A DNA stretch of 64,000 nucleotides from Mycobacterium sp. IS-3022 (lineage in GTDB: Bacteria > Actinomycetota > Actinomycetes > Mycobacteriales > Mycobacteriaceae). Position 1 is the stretch's first letter. Every line of letters begins with the position of its first letter. This document shows positions 1-7,088 of the stretch, piece by piece. Position numbers and translations under genes: made by a program. Under the pieces are notes generated by a model. It searched no databases. It was not told the DNA's origin and worked only from the letters and a program-made list of their open reading frames with translations. The stretch lies in the NCBI RefSeq assembly GCF_001500065.1, contig NZ_LQIN01000004.1:97478-161477 (forward strand), written 5' to 3'.

Positions 1-307
1 CGAGCTCGAGGTCCTTCTCCCAGAACGGCTTTGGGTCGGTCAGCCCATCGTGAACTGCCGCGGCGTTGTTGACGAGCAGGTCCAGGCCACCGCACTCGTC
101 GGCCACCCGGGCGAACAGTGCGGCGGTCGCGGCGTCGTCGCGATGGTCGACCTGTACCGCGACCGAACCGTCGCCGGCATCGGTCACGGTCCGTCCCGTC
201 GCGTACACCCGCCAGCCACACGCAAGCAATGCCCGGGCGATGCCACGGCCGGCGCCGCGACTGGCGCCCGTCACGACGGCAACCGGCGCGTCGAGGTTTT
301 CGGTCAC
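1..307 (-). CDS. Short-chain dehydrogenase/reductase, C-terminus cut by window edge
   Basis: Only about the first 102 codons are visible; the gene runs off the left edge. The translation shows the classical SDR cofactor motif TGASRGAG near residue 13 and the NNA stretch (LLVNNAAAV) near residue 84, so it is an NAD(P)-dependent oxidoreductase. The substrate is unknown. The start is a GTG chosen because a TAATCT hexamer lies 6 nt upstream, a leaderless arrangement. It lies 22 nt downstream of the alcohol dehydrogenase on the same strand and is probably the distal known gene of the sulfotransferase-led operon, although it may also have its own promoter. Confidence 0.85.
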   Translation of the reverse strand, partial: MTENLDAPVAVVTGASRGAGRGIARALLACGWRVYATGRTVTDAGDGSVAVQVDHRDDAATAALFARVADECGGLDLLVNNAAAVHDGLTDPKPFWEKDLEL

Positions 308-313
308 CAGAAG

Positions 314-319
314 AGATTA
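314..319 (-). promoter_or_regulatory. -10 hexamer for leaderless SDR transcript
   Basis: TAATCT on the minus strand, 6 nt before the GTG of the partial SDR. It matches the mycobacterial TANNNT -10 element placed so that transcription would begin at the start codon. Confidence 0.5.
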
Positions 320-329
320 CGGTGCGTCT

Positions 330-1337
330 CTAGAAGGTGACCACGACCTTGTCGGTCACCCCGGGCGTCGAGGCAGCTTGTAGCGCCGCTTCGATGTCCT
401 CGAACGAGAATGTGTGGCTGACGATCGTCTTGTACTTCTCCCAGTTCGCCACGATGTCGCTTGTCACGTCGAAGATCTCGGTCGGATAGCCCATGGAACC
501 GACGATGGTCAGCTCGTTGCTCATGACGTTCATGAGATCGACGCCGACGGGTTCCTTGTGCACGGCGACCACGCCCAGTTTCGCGCCGGTCTTGGCCGCC
601 GCCAGCGCGGTGCCGATGACCGCGGGAACGCCGGCCGCATCGAGGTAGATGTCGGTGCCCGCCTTGTCCGGCCAGATCGATTCACCGGTGCCGTGCAACG
701 CGAGCAGCCGCTGAGAGACGTCCTCGTCGGCGGAGTTGATCACTGCGTCGGCGCCGACGGCGAGCGCCTTGTCCAGCCGTGCCGACAGGATATCGACGAC
801 GACCACGTGGCTGACCCCCTGCGACTTCAATCCGATTGTGGCGCCGAGTCCGATGGGCCCCGCCCCGAACACGACGACCTTGTCGGCGGGCACCGGCGAC
901 ACCTGATTGAGGGCATGGCGGGCCACCGCCATCGGCTCGTTGAGGGCGGCCACTTCGAAGGGAATGTGATCGGGAACGACCTCGAGGCTCTTACCGCGCA
1001 CGGCGTTCTCGACGAGCAGGTATTCCGCGAGCGCGCCCGCCGGACCACCGTTGCCGATGACGCCGCCGGGCGCAGCCATCGGATTGACCACGACGTGGTC
1101 GCCGACGGAGATCCCTGCGACGCGGCCTCCGACGTCGACGACCACGCCGGCAGGTTCGTGACCGAGCGGCATGCTGCCCTGACGCGGCGGCAACCCGCCC
1201 GCGGTGATGTAGAACAGGTCGGAACCGCAGATGCCGCAGGCGCGCATCTCGACAAGCACGTCGTCGGGCCCGGCAACCGGAGTGGGCACCTCGACGACAC
1301 GTGTTTCGCCGGGTCCTGTGACGATTGAAGCCTTCAT
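330..1337 (-). CDS. Zinc-dependent medium-chain alcohol dehydrogenase
   Basis: 335 residues. It is a medium-chain dehydrogenase that oxidises an alcohol to a ketone or aldehyde with NAD(P). Visible are the catalytic-zinc motif CGICGSD (residues 34-40), GHE at 59-61 and a Rossmann nucleotide loop (FGAGPIGLG) in the second half. The four-cysteine structural zinc lobe found in many sorbitol and threonine dehydrogenases is absent: the corresponding stretch after VVVNP has no cysteines. The ATG at 1337 is chosen because AGGAGG lies just upstream; a longer reading frame extends into the previous gene and is unlikely. It follows the SDR by 14 nt and fits a catabolic operon acting on hydroxylated lipids. 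Confidence 0.9.
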   Translation of the reverse strand: MKASIVTGPGETRVVEVPTPVAGPDDVLVEMRACGICGSDLFYITAGGLPPRQGSMPLGHEPAGVVVDVGGRVAGISVGDHVVVNPMAAPGGVIGNGGPAGALAEYLLVENAVRGKSLEVVPDHIPFEVAALNEPMAVARHALNQVSPVPADKVVVFGAGPIGLGATIGLKSQGVSHVVVVDILSARLDKALAVGADAVINSADEDVSQRLLALHGTGESIWPDKAGTDIYLDAAGVPAVIGTALAAAKTGAKLGVVAVHKEPVGVDLMNVMSNELTIVGSMGYPTEIFDVTSDIVANWEKYKTIVSHTFSFEDIEAALQAASTPGVTDKVVVTF

Positions 1338-1351
1338 GGTGCAGCCGCCTC

Positions 1352-2098
1352 CTATACCACGCTGTAGCCGCCGTCGATCACTATCGCCGAACCGGTGCAG
1401 TACGAAGCGCTTTCGCTGCACAGGAACAGGATCGGGCCGGCGATCTCGGCCGGCTCTGCGAACCTGCCGAACGGAATATGGTCGAGTTGTTGTTGTTTGA
1501 CTTCGGGGACGTAATCCATTGCTGCCGTCATCCGGGTGGCGACGACGCCGGGCACGACCGCGTTGACGCGGATGCCGTCGCCCGCCCATCGCACCGCCAG
1601 GTTGCGCGTCAGGGAGAGCACGCCAGCCTTCGCCGAACCGTATCCGGGCACGACGGGCACCGCCCGGATGGCGGCCATCGATGCGAGCATCACGACACTC
1701 GCCCCGCCGACGGCCCCGGACTTCTTCAGTGCATCGTGCAACGCGGTGGTCAGCCGGAACGGAGCCAGCAGGTTCAGTTCGACCGACGCCGCGTACCCGT
1801 CAACGGTCGCTTCGTCCAGACCGCCGGGGAAGTTGCCGCCCGCGTTGTTGATCAGGATGTCCAACTCGGCGATCGATGCGGCGAATGCTCCGATGCCCTC
1901 GGTATCGGTCAGCGAAAGCTGCCGATATGACATGCCGGAGAGGTCGACGTCGTAGTCCCGGGGCCCCTGCCTCGTACCTGTGACCGTCACCTTCGCGCCA
2001 CTGTCTCGCAGCAACGTCGCGGTGGCATGACCGATTCCGCTTGTGCCGCCGGTGACCAGTGCGACGCTTCCGGTGAAGTCGAAACGCAGCCCGTTCAT
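1352..2098 (-). CDS. Short-chain dehydrogenase/reductase
   Basis: 248 residues, the full length of a classical SDR. Cofactor motif TGGTSGIG at 16-23, NNAG near 85-88, catalytic Ser140, Tyr153 and Lys157 (YGSAK), and the C-terminal DGGYSVV typical of the family. It probably interconverts a hydroxyl and a keto group on a lipid or steroid-like substrate; the exact substrate cannot be read from the sequence. Its start overlaps the stop of the upstream sulfatase-like gene by 4 bases (ATGA), so the two are translationally coupled. The next gene downstream is the zinc alcohol dehydrogenase. Confidence 0.92.
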   Translation of the reverse strand: MNGLRFDFTGSVALVTGGTSGIGHATATLLRDSGAKVTVTGTRQGPRDYDVDLSGMSYRQLSLTDTEGIGAFAASIAELDILINNAGGNFPGGLDEATVDGYAASVELNLLAPFRLTTALHDALKKSGAVGGASVVMLASMAAIRAVPVVPGYGSAKAGVLSLTRNLAVRWAGDGIRVNAVVPGVVATRMTAAMDYVPEVKQQQLDHIPFGRFAEPAEIAGPILFLCSESASYCTGSAIVIDGGYSVV

Positions 2099-3348
2099 GC
2101 GGACAGCTCGGCGATCTGCTTGCGCAGCCAGGCGGCCTCCCAGAAGTTGGTACTCGCTTTCAGCAGCCGTTCGTGGGCGATGACCAACACCTGTTTTGCC
2201 TCCGCGTTGTCTGGCTGGGCCTGGGTGACGATCTCGGCGAGACGGATAGCCCGTAGCGGGTCATCGGCCGTGAGCAACGCCTGGGCCCGCCGCACCATCG
2301 CCTCCGCGCCTGCCAGCTCGACAAGGTCCGACGAGATCGTCTCCGGCCCACAGGGATACAACTCGGTGGTGGAGCGGTGATGGAACCAACCGGCGTAGTT
2401 CTCCCACACGGCGCGCACATTCCAGCGCACCATTCCGTAGCCCTCGCCCACGTCCAAGTCCGGCGGCAAGGTGATCTCCCGCATCAGCGTGTGGACATCC
2501 TTGCCGGCGTTCATTCCCGCGACGGTCTGGTCGTGGATGTAGGCCACCGCGTCCCGCAGTCTGGTCAGTTCAGCGCGGATCCGCTCGCGGCCGTTGATGG
2601 GTCCGAAGTGGCCGGTGAGGAGTACCTCGGCGTCGAAGTCGCGAACCTTCTCGATCGACTCGATGACGGTCGACGCGTCGCGATAGCGGTCACCGCGCAT
2701 CGTCACGAGATTCGGAATATGGCCGAACAGCGCGCCGAAGACGTTACCGCACAGGCACACTCCCTCCTCGGGTAACCAGATCACGAGGCTGTCGGTCGTC
2801 TCCCCGCCCGGCGTGGCGTACAGCTCGAGGTCGCGCTCGCCGAGGGAGAGTTGGAGCTCGTCATCGACGACGATCGTGGGAGCGGGAACGCTCTGCGGGG
2901 CCGGTGCGGCTCCGGTGCGTGCCGTGGCGTTGGCGACCGCGGACGCGACGGTGTCGGCGAACGCGAAAGCGGAGTTCGCCACCCGGAAGGGCGCCAACAG
3001 CTCGTTGTCACGGCGCCACGTCTCCCAGTTCGCCTGGGCGACAACATCGGCGCCACCCTCGGCGAAGACATCCGTACCGCCGACATGGTCGTAGTGCCCC
3101 TGGGTGAGGATGACGTACCGAATCGGCGAATCGTCGACCGCGTCGTAGTTCGCACGGTGGACCGGACCCTCGAATCCCATCCCGGTGTTGACGACGATGC
3201 GGCCGTCGGTTGTCGTCAGCAGGTAGGAGTTGGACAGGCCGGGCGACATCCACACGCCCGCAGAGACCTGCTCCGCGGCAGGGGCGTTGGCCCCCGCGAT
3301 CGCATCGGCGCCGGGACGGGTGCGGTAGATCGGTTCGTAGCCGGTCAC
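2095..3348 (-). CDS. Metallo-beta-lactamase-fold hydrolase, alkylsulfatase-like
   Basis: 417 residues: an N-terminal MBL-fold domain (about 30-260) and a C-terminal helical segment with the NYAGWFHHR-type sequence of the dimerisation domain of SdsA-like alkylsulfatases. The metal motif near 82-88 reads TQGHYDH, so the first histidine of the usual HxHxDH is Gln83. A later LTGHFGPI supplies another probable metal-binding His. It probably hydrolyses a sulfate ester or a related ester. Four-base overlaps at both ends couple it to the sulfotransferase upstream and the SDR downstream, suggesting a substrate cycle around a sulfated intermediate. A lactonase or thioesterase role is an alternative. 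There is no signal peptide, so it is probably cytosolic. Confidence 0.82.
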   Translation of the reverse strand: MTGYEPIYRTRPGADAIAGANAPAAEQVSAGVWMSPGLSNSYLLTTTDGRIVVNTGMGFEGPVHRANYDAVDDSPIRYVILTQGHYDHVGGTDVFAEGGADVVAQANWETWRRDNELLAPFRVANSAFAFADTVASAVANATARTGAAPAPQSVPAPTIVVDDELQLSLGERDLELYATPGGETTDSLVIWLPEEGVCLCGNVFGALFGHIPNLVTMRGDRYRDASTVIESIEKVRDFDAEVLLTGHFGPINGRERIRAELTRLRDAVAYIHDQTVAGMNAGKDVHTLMREITLPPDLDVGEGYGMVRWNVRAVWENYAGWFHHRSTTELYPCGPETISSDLVELAGAEAMVRRAQALLTADDPLRAIRLAEIVTQAQPDNAEAKQVLVIAHERLLKASTNFWEAAWLRKQIAELSA

Positions 3349-4601
3349 GCCTCCTCCTTCACATCGAACCGCTCGAAGTAGAAGTCGAAGCGGGAACGGA
3401 TTTCGTCAGGCGAGCGGTCGAAGTCTCGTCTCAGGTCATAGCGCATGCGGCCATGCTTGCCGCGCGGATTGTCGTCGAGATAGTTCTGCAGCGATGCCTT
3501 GGTCTCGGCGGGCAGGCCCTCGCCGTTGAGGTCGTACAGGCGCTCCAGGATGCTCATTTCGTTGCCGTTGAGTTCGTGGAACCGGATGTCGACGCTGCGG
3601 TCGGGCCCGATGACTTCGCGGTCGCGCACGCACGCACGGAGTAGCCGCTCGATACGGTCGACCCAGTAGTCGACCAGGCCGCCCGGATCGATAGCCGTGC
3701 GGCGCAGGCGGTCGCCGTAGGCCAGCATCGTCACCGCCGACTGGATGACGGCCACCGGATCGCGGTGGGTGAACGCGACCGTCGCATCGGGGAAGGTGCG
3801 GATCAGCGGCCCGAGCTGTTCGGCGTGCTGCGGCGATTTGAGAACCCACCGGCGCGGGCCACGCAGGAACGTCAGCGCCTTGAGCACCGTACGCAGAAAC
3901 GAATAATGCTCGTCCTGGTCCAGCCCGTAGTAGTAGTAGTCGCGCCAGCGCGGCACCCGAGCGTGCCATTCCAGCACATAGCTCGCGAAATCGAGATCCA
4001 GGAGTTCGATCTCCTCCTCGATGGCTTCGGGAAAGCGGTCGTGCATCGCTTCCATCAGCGGTGTCATGGCTTTCGACGTCTCGTACTCGGCCGCGCAACG
4101 GGCGTACCGGGGATCGATCCCGTTGACGTCGGGCCCCTCGCCGCGCAGGGGAAAGGGCTCCTGGCTTTCCCAGTACGGCAACGCGCGACGCCGCGAGTCA
4201 GCGGCGATCAGGTTGACCAGGTGGGTGGTGCCCGACCGCGGTAGCCCGACGACGATGATCGGCCGCTCTAGTTGGATTTCGCGGATCTCTGGGTAGCGGC
4301 TCAGCAGGTCGACCAGTAGCAGGCGGGCGCTCAACAACCGCACGATCCGGTTTCGCAGGATCAGCCGGTTGAGGTTGGTGTTGCCTGCGTCGGAATCGAT
4401 GGCCGCTGCGTACATGTCGAGCCGCGACCGGAATCCAGCCGGCCCGAAATCACTCAAGCCGGTGCGCTCGACCGCTTCACCGATGAGGGCGCCGGGATCG
4501 AGGTCGACGCGTAAGCCGGCGACATGGTCGAGAACCTGCCGCTGGGTGGCGTTGAGACGAGGTGAGACGAGGTCATCGATGACCACATCGGTACCCGGCA
4601 T
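3345..4601 (-). CDS. PAPS-dependent sulfotransferase family protein
   Basis: 418 residues, of the long actinobacterial sulfotransferase family (Sulfotransfer_3 type). The 5'-phosphosulfate-binding loop is visible at residues 119-127 (GLPRSGTTH), and a second phosphate-binding region (WVLKSPQHAEQL then HRDP) follows near 240-270. It transfers sulfate from PAPS to a hydroxyl group of an unknown acceptor. It is the first gene of a leftward operon with the MBL-fold enzyme, SDR, ADH and SDR. A GGGAG Shine-Dalgarno lies about 6 nt before the ATG. The 57-base gap to the divergent IclR gene holds a palindrome and probably the control region of both. Confidence 0.9.
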   Translation of the reverse strand: MPGTDVVIDDLVSPRLNATQRQVLDHVAGLRVDLDPGALIGEAVERTGLSDFGPAGFRSRLDMYAAAIDSDAGNTNLNRLILRNRIVRLLSARLLLVDLLSRYPEIREIQLERPIIVVGLPRSGTTHLVNLIAADSRRRALPYWESQEPFPLRGEGPDVNGIDPRYARCAAEYETSKAMTPLMEAMHDRFPEAIEEEIELLDLDFASYVLEWHARVPRWRDYYYYGLDQDEHYSFLRTVLKALTFLRGPRRWVLKSPQHAEQLGPLIRTFPDATVAFTHRDPVAVIQSAVTMLAYGDRLRRTAIDPGGLVDYWVDRIERLLRACVRDREVIGPDRSVDIRFHELNGNEMSILERLYDLNGEGLPAETKASLQNYLDDNPRGKHGRMRYDLRRDFDRSPDEIRSRFDFYFERFDVKEEA

Positions 4602-4630
4602 GTGTGTCTCCCGACCTGAATTCGTAGGTG

Positions 4631-4642
4631 ACGAATATTCGT
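4631..4642. promoter_or_regulatory. Perfect 12-bp palindrome, candidate IclR operator
   Basis: ACGAATATTCGT is its own reverse complement. It lies between the divergent sulfotransferase and IclR genes, 2 nt upstream of the IclR -10 hexamer, where a bound repressor would block the promoter. IclR regulators commonly bind palindromes of this size near their own gene. Confidence 0.5.
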
Positions 4643-4644
4643 TG

Positions 4645-4650
4645 TATCGT
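4645..4650 (+). promoter_or_regulatory. -10 hexamer for IclR gene
   Basis: TATCGT, 8 nt before the ATG of the IclR gene, consistent with a leaderless or near-leaderless transcript. Confidence 0.45.
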
Positions 4651-4658
4651 CCGAGAAT

Positions 4659-5675
4659 ATGACGCCAAAGCTAGGCGGGTCCGGATCGCACGGTCAAGAC
4701 CCTTCGCCGCCGACCAGCCGGGTGATCGGCGTGGTGGAGTTGCTGGCCGAGCGCGGCGGCTCCGGCTTGTCGCTCGCCGATATCTGCCGTGACCTGCGGA
4801 TCAGCCGGTCGACCTGTCACGCGATCTTGCTCACGCTATGTGCCAGGAGATGGGCGTTACGTGACCCGCTGAGCGGGACGTACTCGGTGGGACCCGCCGT
4901 CGCGGCGCTGTCCCGGCTGCCCGCATCACTGCCGCAGACGCTGCGCGAACCGCTGCACCGCCTGTGTGTGTCGATCGACATGCCGGTCTGCATATCCGAG
5001 GTCGACGCCGAATCGATCGTCGTCGTCGATTCGGTCGCTTCCGGCGGTGCGCGCCCCTTCGTGGCATCCGGGCTACGACTGCCTTTCGTCGCTCCGTTCG
5101 GGCGAGAGTTCGTGGCGTGGGCGCCCGACGACGAACGCACAGCGTGGGTGGACCGCGCGGGTCCCGTCAACGATATGTTCCGCGCCCGAATTTCGAAGGT
5201 ACTCAAAGAGATCCGTCGACGAGGCTACGGCATCGAGCGACTCAGCGATCCCCTGCTGCGGGTGTACACCGCGATGCAGGCGCTGGACACGGGAAGCGCG
5301 TCACCCGACCCTGTTTCGACGCGGCTGGCGGGTGCGGTCGCCGATCTGACGGTCGTCGACTTCCTCTCCGACGAACTCGACGACGCGGCTCAATGCCCGC
5401 TGGCGACGATCTCGGCCCCCATTTTCGACGCGAGCGGCACCATCGTCATGTCCGTGTCAGCCCAGCCGTACCAACCCCTATGCCCTGAAGCGGTCCGCGA
5501 CATCGGCGCGCAGGTCCTTGCCTTCGCGGAGGCTGTCCGACCGCTGGTTTCGCAGCACGTCGCCGGCGCACCTCAGTCGACGACCTCATCGACGATCGGG
5601 ACTGAGCCGCGCCGCGCCGCATCCTCGATCGATTCGCGTAGCGCCGCGCAGACGAGGACCAGGCCACGGCCGTGA
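4659..5675 (+). CDS. IclR-family transcriptional regulator
   Basis: 338 residues. An N-terminal winged helix-turn-helix (about 20-80, with SLADICRDLRISRSTCHAIL) is followed by an IclR effector-binding domain (about 90-300). It probably represses or activates the divergent sulfotransferase operon and possibly the kshA/kstD genes nearby. The family signature weakens after about residue 305. The last ~35 residues are Ser/Thr/Arg-rich and overlap the convergent small Cys gene by 103 bases, so the C-terminal tail may be a late, non-essential extension. The ATG at 4659 is preceded by TATCGT at 8 nt. Confidence 0.88.
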   Translation: MTPKLGGSGSHGQDPSPPTSRVIGVVELLAERGGSGLSLADICRDLRISRSTCHAILLTLCARRWALRDPLSGTYSVGPAVAALSRLPASLPQTLREPLHRLCVSIDMPVCISEVDAESIVVVDSVASGGARPFVASGLRLPFVAPFGREFVAWAPDDERTAWVDRAGPVNDMFRARISKVLKEIRRRGYGIERLSDPLLRVYTAMQALDTGSASPDPVSTRLAGAVADLTVVDFLSDELDDAAQCPLATISAPIFDASGTIVMSVSAQPYQPLCPEAVRDIGAQVLAFAEAVRPLVSQHVAGAPQSTTSSTIGTEPRRAASSIDSRSAAQTRTRPRP

Positions 5676-5851
5676 TACTTGAGCGCCTCGGCCGCGCGCA
5701 ACTCTTGGCAGCTGGCCATCGCCTCGGCGTCCCATTGCACGCTGGTCTGCGCCCAGCTGCTCTTGCGGACCAGAACGCGGGCACCGCAGTTGCCGCAGTC
5801 GACAGGAACCAGCGGTGAGTCCTGCAGACGGTTGTCGGTGCGAATACCCAT
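5573..5851 (-). CDS. Small cysteine-containing protein downstream of kshA
   Basis: 92 residues, family not recognised. Cysteines lie at 19, 22, 48 and 68; the first three form CxxC-x25-C, as in small zinc-ribbon or iron-sulfur proteins. The rest is mainly helical (EAMASCQELRAAEAL). The ATG at 5851 is 7 nt after the stop of the Rieske oxygenase, so the two are co-transcribed and the protein may assist it as a stability factor or electron-transfer partner. Longer reading in this frame would run through kshA and is rejected. Its 3' end overlaps the IclR gene by 103 bases. Confidence 0.75.
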   Translation of the reverse strand: MGIRTDNRLQDSPLVPVDCGNCGARVLVRKSSWAQTSVQWDAEAMASCQELRAAEALKYHGRGLVLVCAALRESIEDAARRGSVPIVDEVVD

Positions 5852-5858
5852 GGTGCTC

Positions 5859-6989
5859 TTACCCGTTGGCCGCCCGTGCGATATTCGACTCAACTTCCTG
5901 CTGCCAAGCTTCGCGAGGCCGCGTGACGTCGATCTCGTATTCGAAGCGGTCGACCATGTCCGGCGCCACGTCGGCGACGTCGACGTAGAACTGCTCGTAC
6001 CACCGGCGCAGCTGATACACCGGCCCGTCCTCCTCGCACAGCAGCGGATTGTCGATGCGGGCCTTGTTCTTCCAGATCTGCACGTCCTGCTCGAAGCCGA
6101 CCTTGACCCAGTCGCCGAGCGCGATCGCAGCCTGCATCGCCGCATCCTCGGGAAGGTTTGCCGACTTCTTGACGATGATGCCGTACTGCAGCACAAAGGA
6201 ATTGGCATCGATGGGATAGTGGCAGTTGATCAGAATCGTGTTCTGATCGTCGTTTTCGAAGTGGTACGTCAGGTCGTCGATCATGAACGAAGGGCCGTAG
6301 TAGGAGGCCACCGAGGTCGTGCCGAGCAATCGCGGCTGACCCTCCGGATCCGGAATGTCGCCACGGGAGCCGCTGTTCATGTACTGCGTCGCGAGATGCC
6401 CTTCGAAGATGTTCTTGAAGTGCGTCGGCATCGAGCCGTGGATATAGAAAAAATGGGCCATGTCGACGACGTTGTCGATGATCTCTCGACAGTTCGTGTT
6501 GACCACGGTCGTGTACCAGTGCCACTCGGTCCACTCGTTGCTCGTGGCAGCCTCGATCCGCGGAACGGTCACGTCATCGGGCGGCGGGTTGCCCTCGGGA
6601 TCGTTCCACACGAACAACATCCCGTCCTGCTCGAGCGTCGTCCACGTCGCGGTGCGTGCCAGGCGCGGTGTGCGCTTGCTGTAGGGAACCCGCTTGCACC
6701 GGCCGTCACCGCCCCACCGCCAGTCATGGAAGGGACACGCGATCTCGTCGCCCTTCACCGTGCCCTGGCTGAGGTCGCCGCCCATGTGCCGGCAGTAGGC
6801 GTCGAGGACGTTGATCTTCCCGTCGCCGCTGCGAAACACCACCAACTTCTGGCCAAACGCGCTCACCGAATGCGGTTGACCGTCACCGAAATCACGGATC
6901 AGCCCAAGACAATGCCAGCCCCGGGCGAACCGGGTCGGCGCCGAGCCGGCTTCGATCTGTCGGACCTCGACATCGGACTCTAACGTCAT
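5859..6989 (-). CDS. kshA: Rieske oxygenase, 3-ketosteroid 9-alpha-hydroxylase-like (KshA)
   Basis: 376 residues, close to KshA length. The Rieske [2Fe-2S] ligands are C66-x-H68 and C85-x2-H88 (CRH...CPFHDW). The mononuclear iron region follows (NVVDMAHFFYIH), and RRWYEQFYVDVADV near the C-terminus is a strong KshA signature. In mycobacteria KshA with the reductase KshB hydroxylates C9 of 3-ketosteroids, opening ring B together with KstD. No KshB is in this window. The ATG at 6989 is preferred over an upstream one because its N-terminus aligns with KshA. It diverges from the KstD-like gene across a 99-base gap; many mycobacteria carry several KshA copies, so the exact steroid is uncertain. 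Confidence 0.88.
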   Translation of the reverse strand: MTLESDVEVRQIEAGSAPTRFARGWHCLGLIRDFGDGQPHSVSAFGQKLVVFRSGDGKINVLDAYCRHMGGDLSQGTVKGDEIACPFHDWRWGGDGRCKRVPYSKRTPRLARTATWTTLEQDGMLFVWNDPEGNPPPDDVTVPRIEAATSNEWTEWHWYTTVVNTNCREIIDNVVDMAHFFYIHGSMPTHFKNIFEGHLATQYMNSGSRGDIPDPEGQPRLLGTTSVASYYGPSFMIDDLTYHFENDDQNTILINCHYPIDANSFVLQYGIIVKKSANLPEDAAMQAAIALGDWVKVGFEQDVQIWKNKARIDNPLLCEEDGPVYQLRRWYEQFYVDVADVAPDMVDRFEYEIDVTRPREAWQQEVESNIARAANG

Positions 6990-7038
6990 TGGACCTTTGT
7001 ACTCCCGCACGCAGCGGCGCAACACAGATCGTTCCGCT

Positions 7039-7055
7039 CATCAGGACATCTGATG
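7039..7055. promoter_or_regulatory. Inverted repeat between kshA-like and kstD-like genes
   Basis: Arms CATCAG and CTGATG separated by 5 bases, in the divergent gap and 21 nt upstream of the kstD -10 hexamer. A plausible operator; the cognate regulator (IclR or PadR neighbour) is unknown. Confidence 0.4.
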
Positions 7056-7076
7056 CCATCGGGCGCCGAGACGGCC

Positions 7077-7082
7077 TAGCGT
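7077..7082 (+). promoter_or_regulatory. -10 hexamer for leaderless kstD-like gene
   Basis: TAGCGT, 6 nt before the GTG start. This is the typical mycobacterial leaderless promoter arrangement and supports that start. Confidence 0.55.
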
Positions 7083-7088
7083 CAGGCC

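Noticed and set aside
4659..5675. Shorter end for the IclR gene before the convergent overlap
   Set aside because: The frame has no stop before 5673, so the full frame was kept despite the 103-base overlap.
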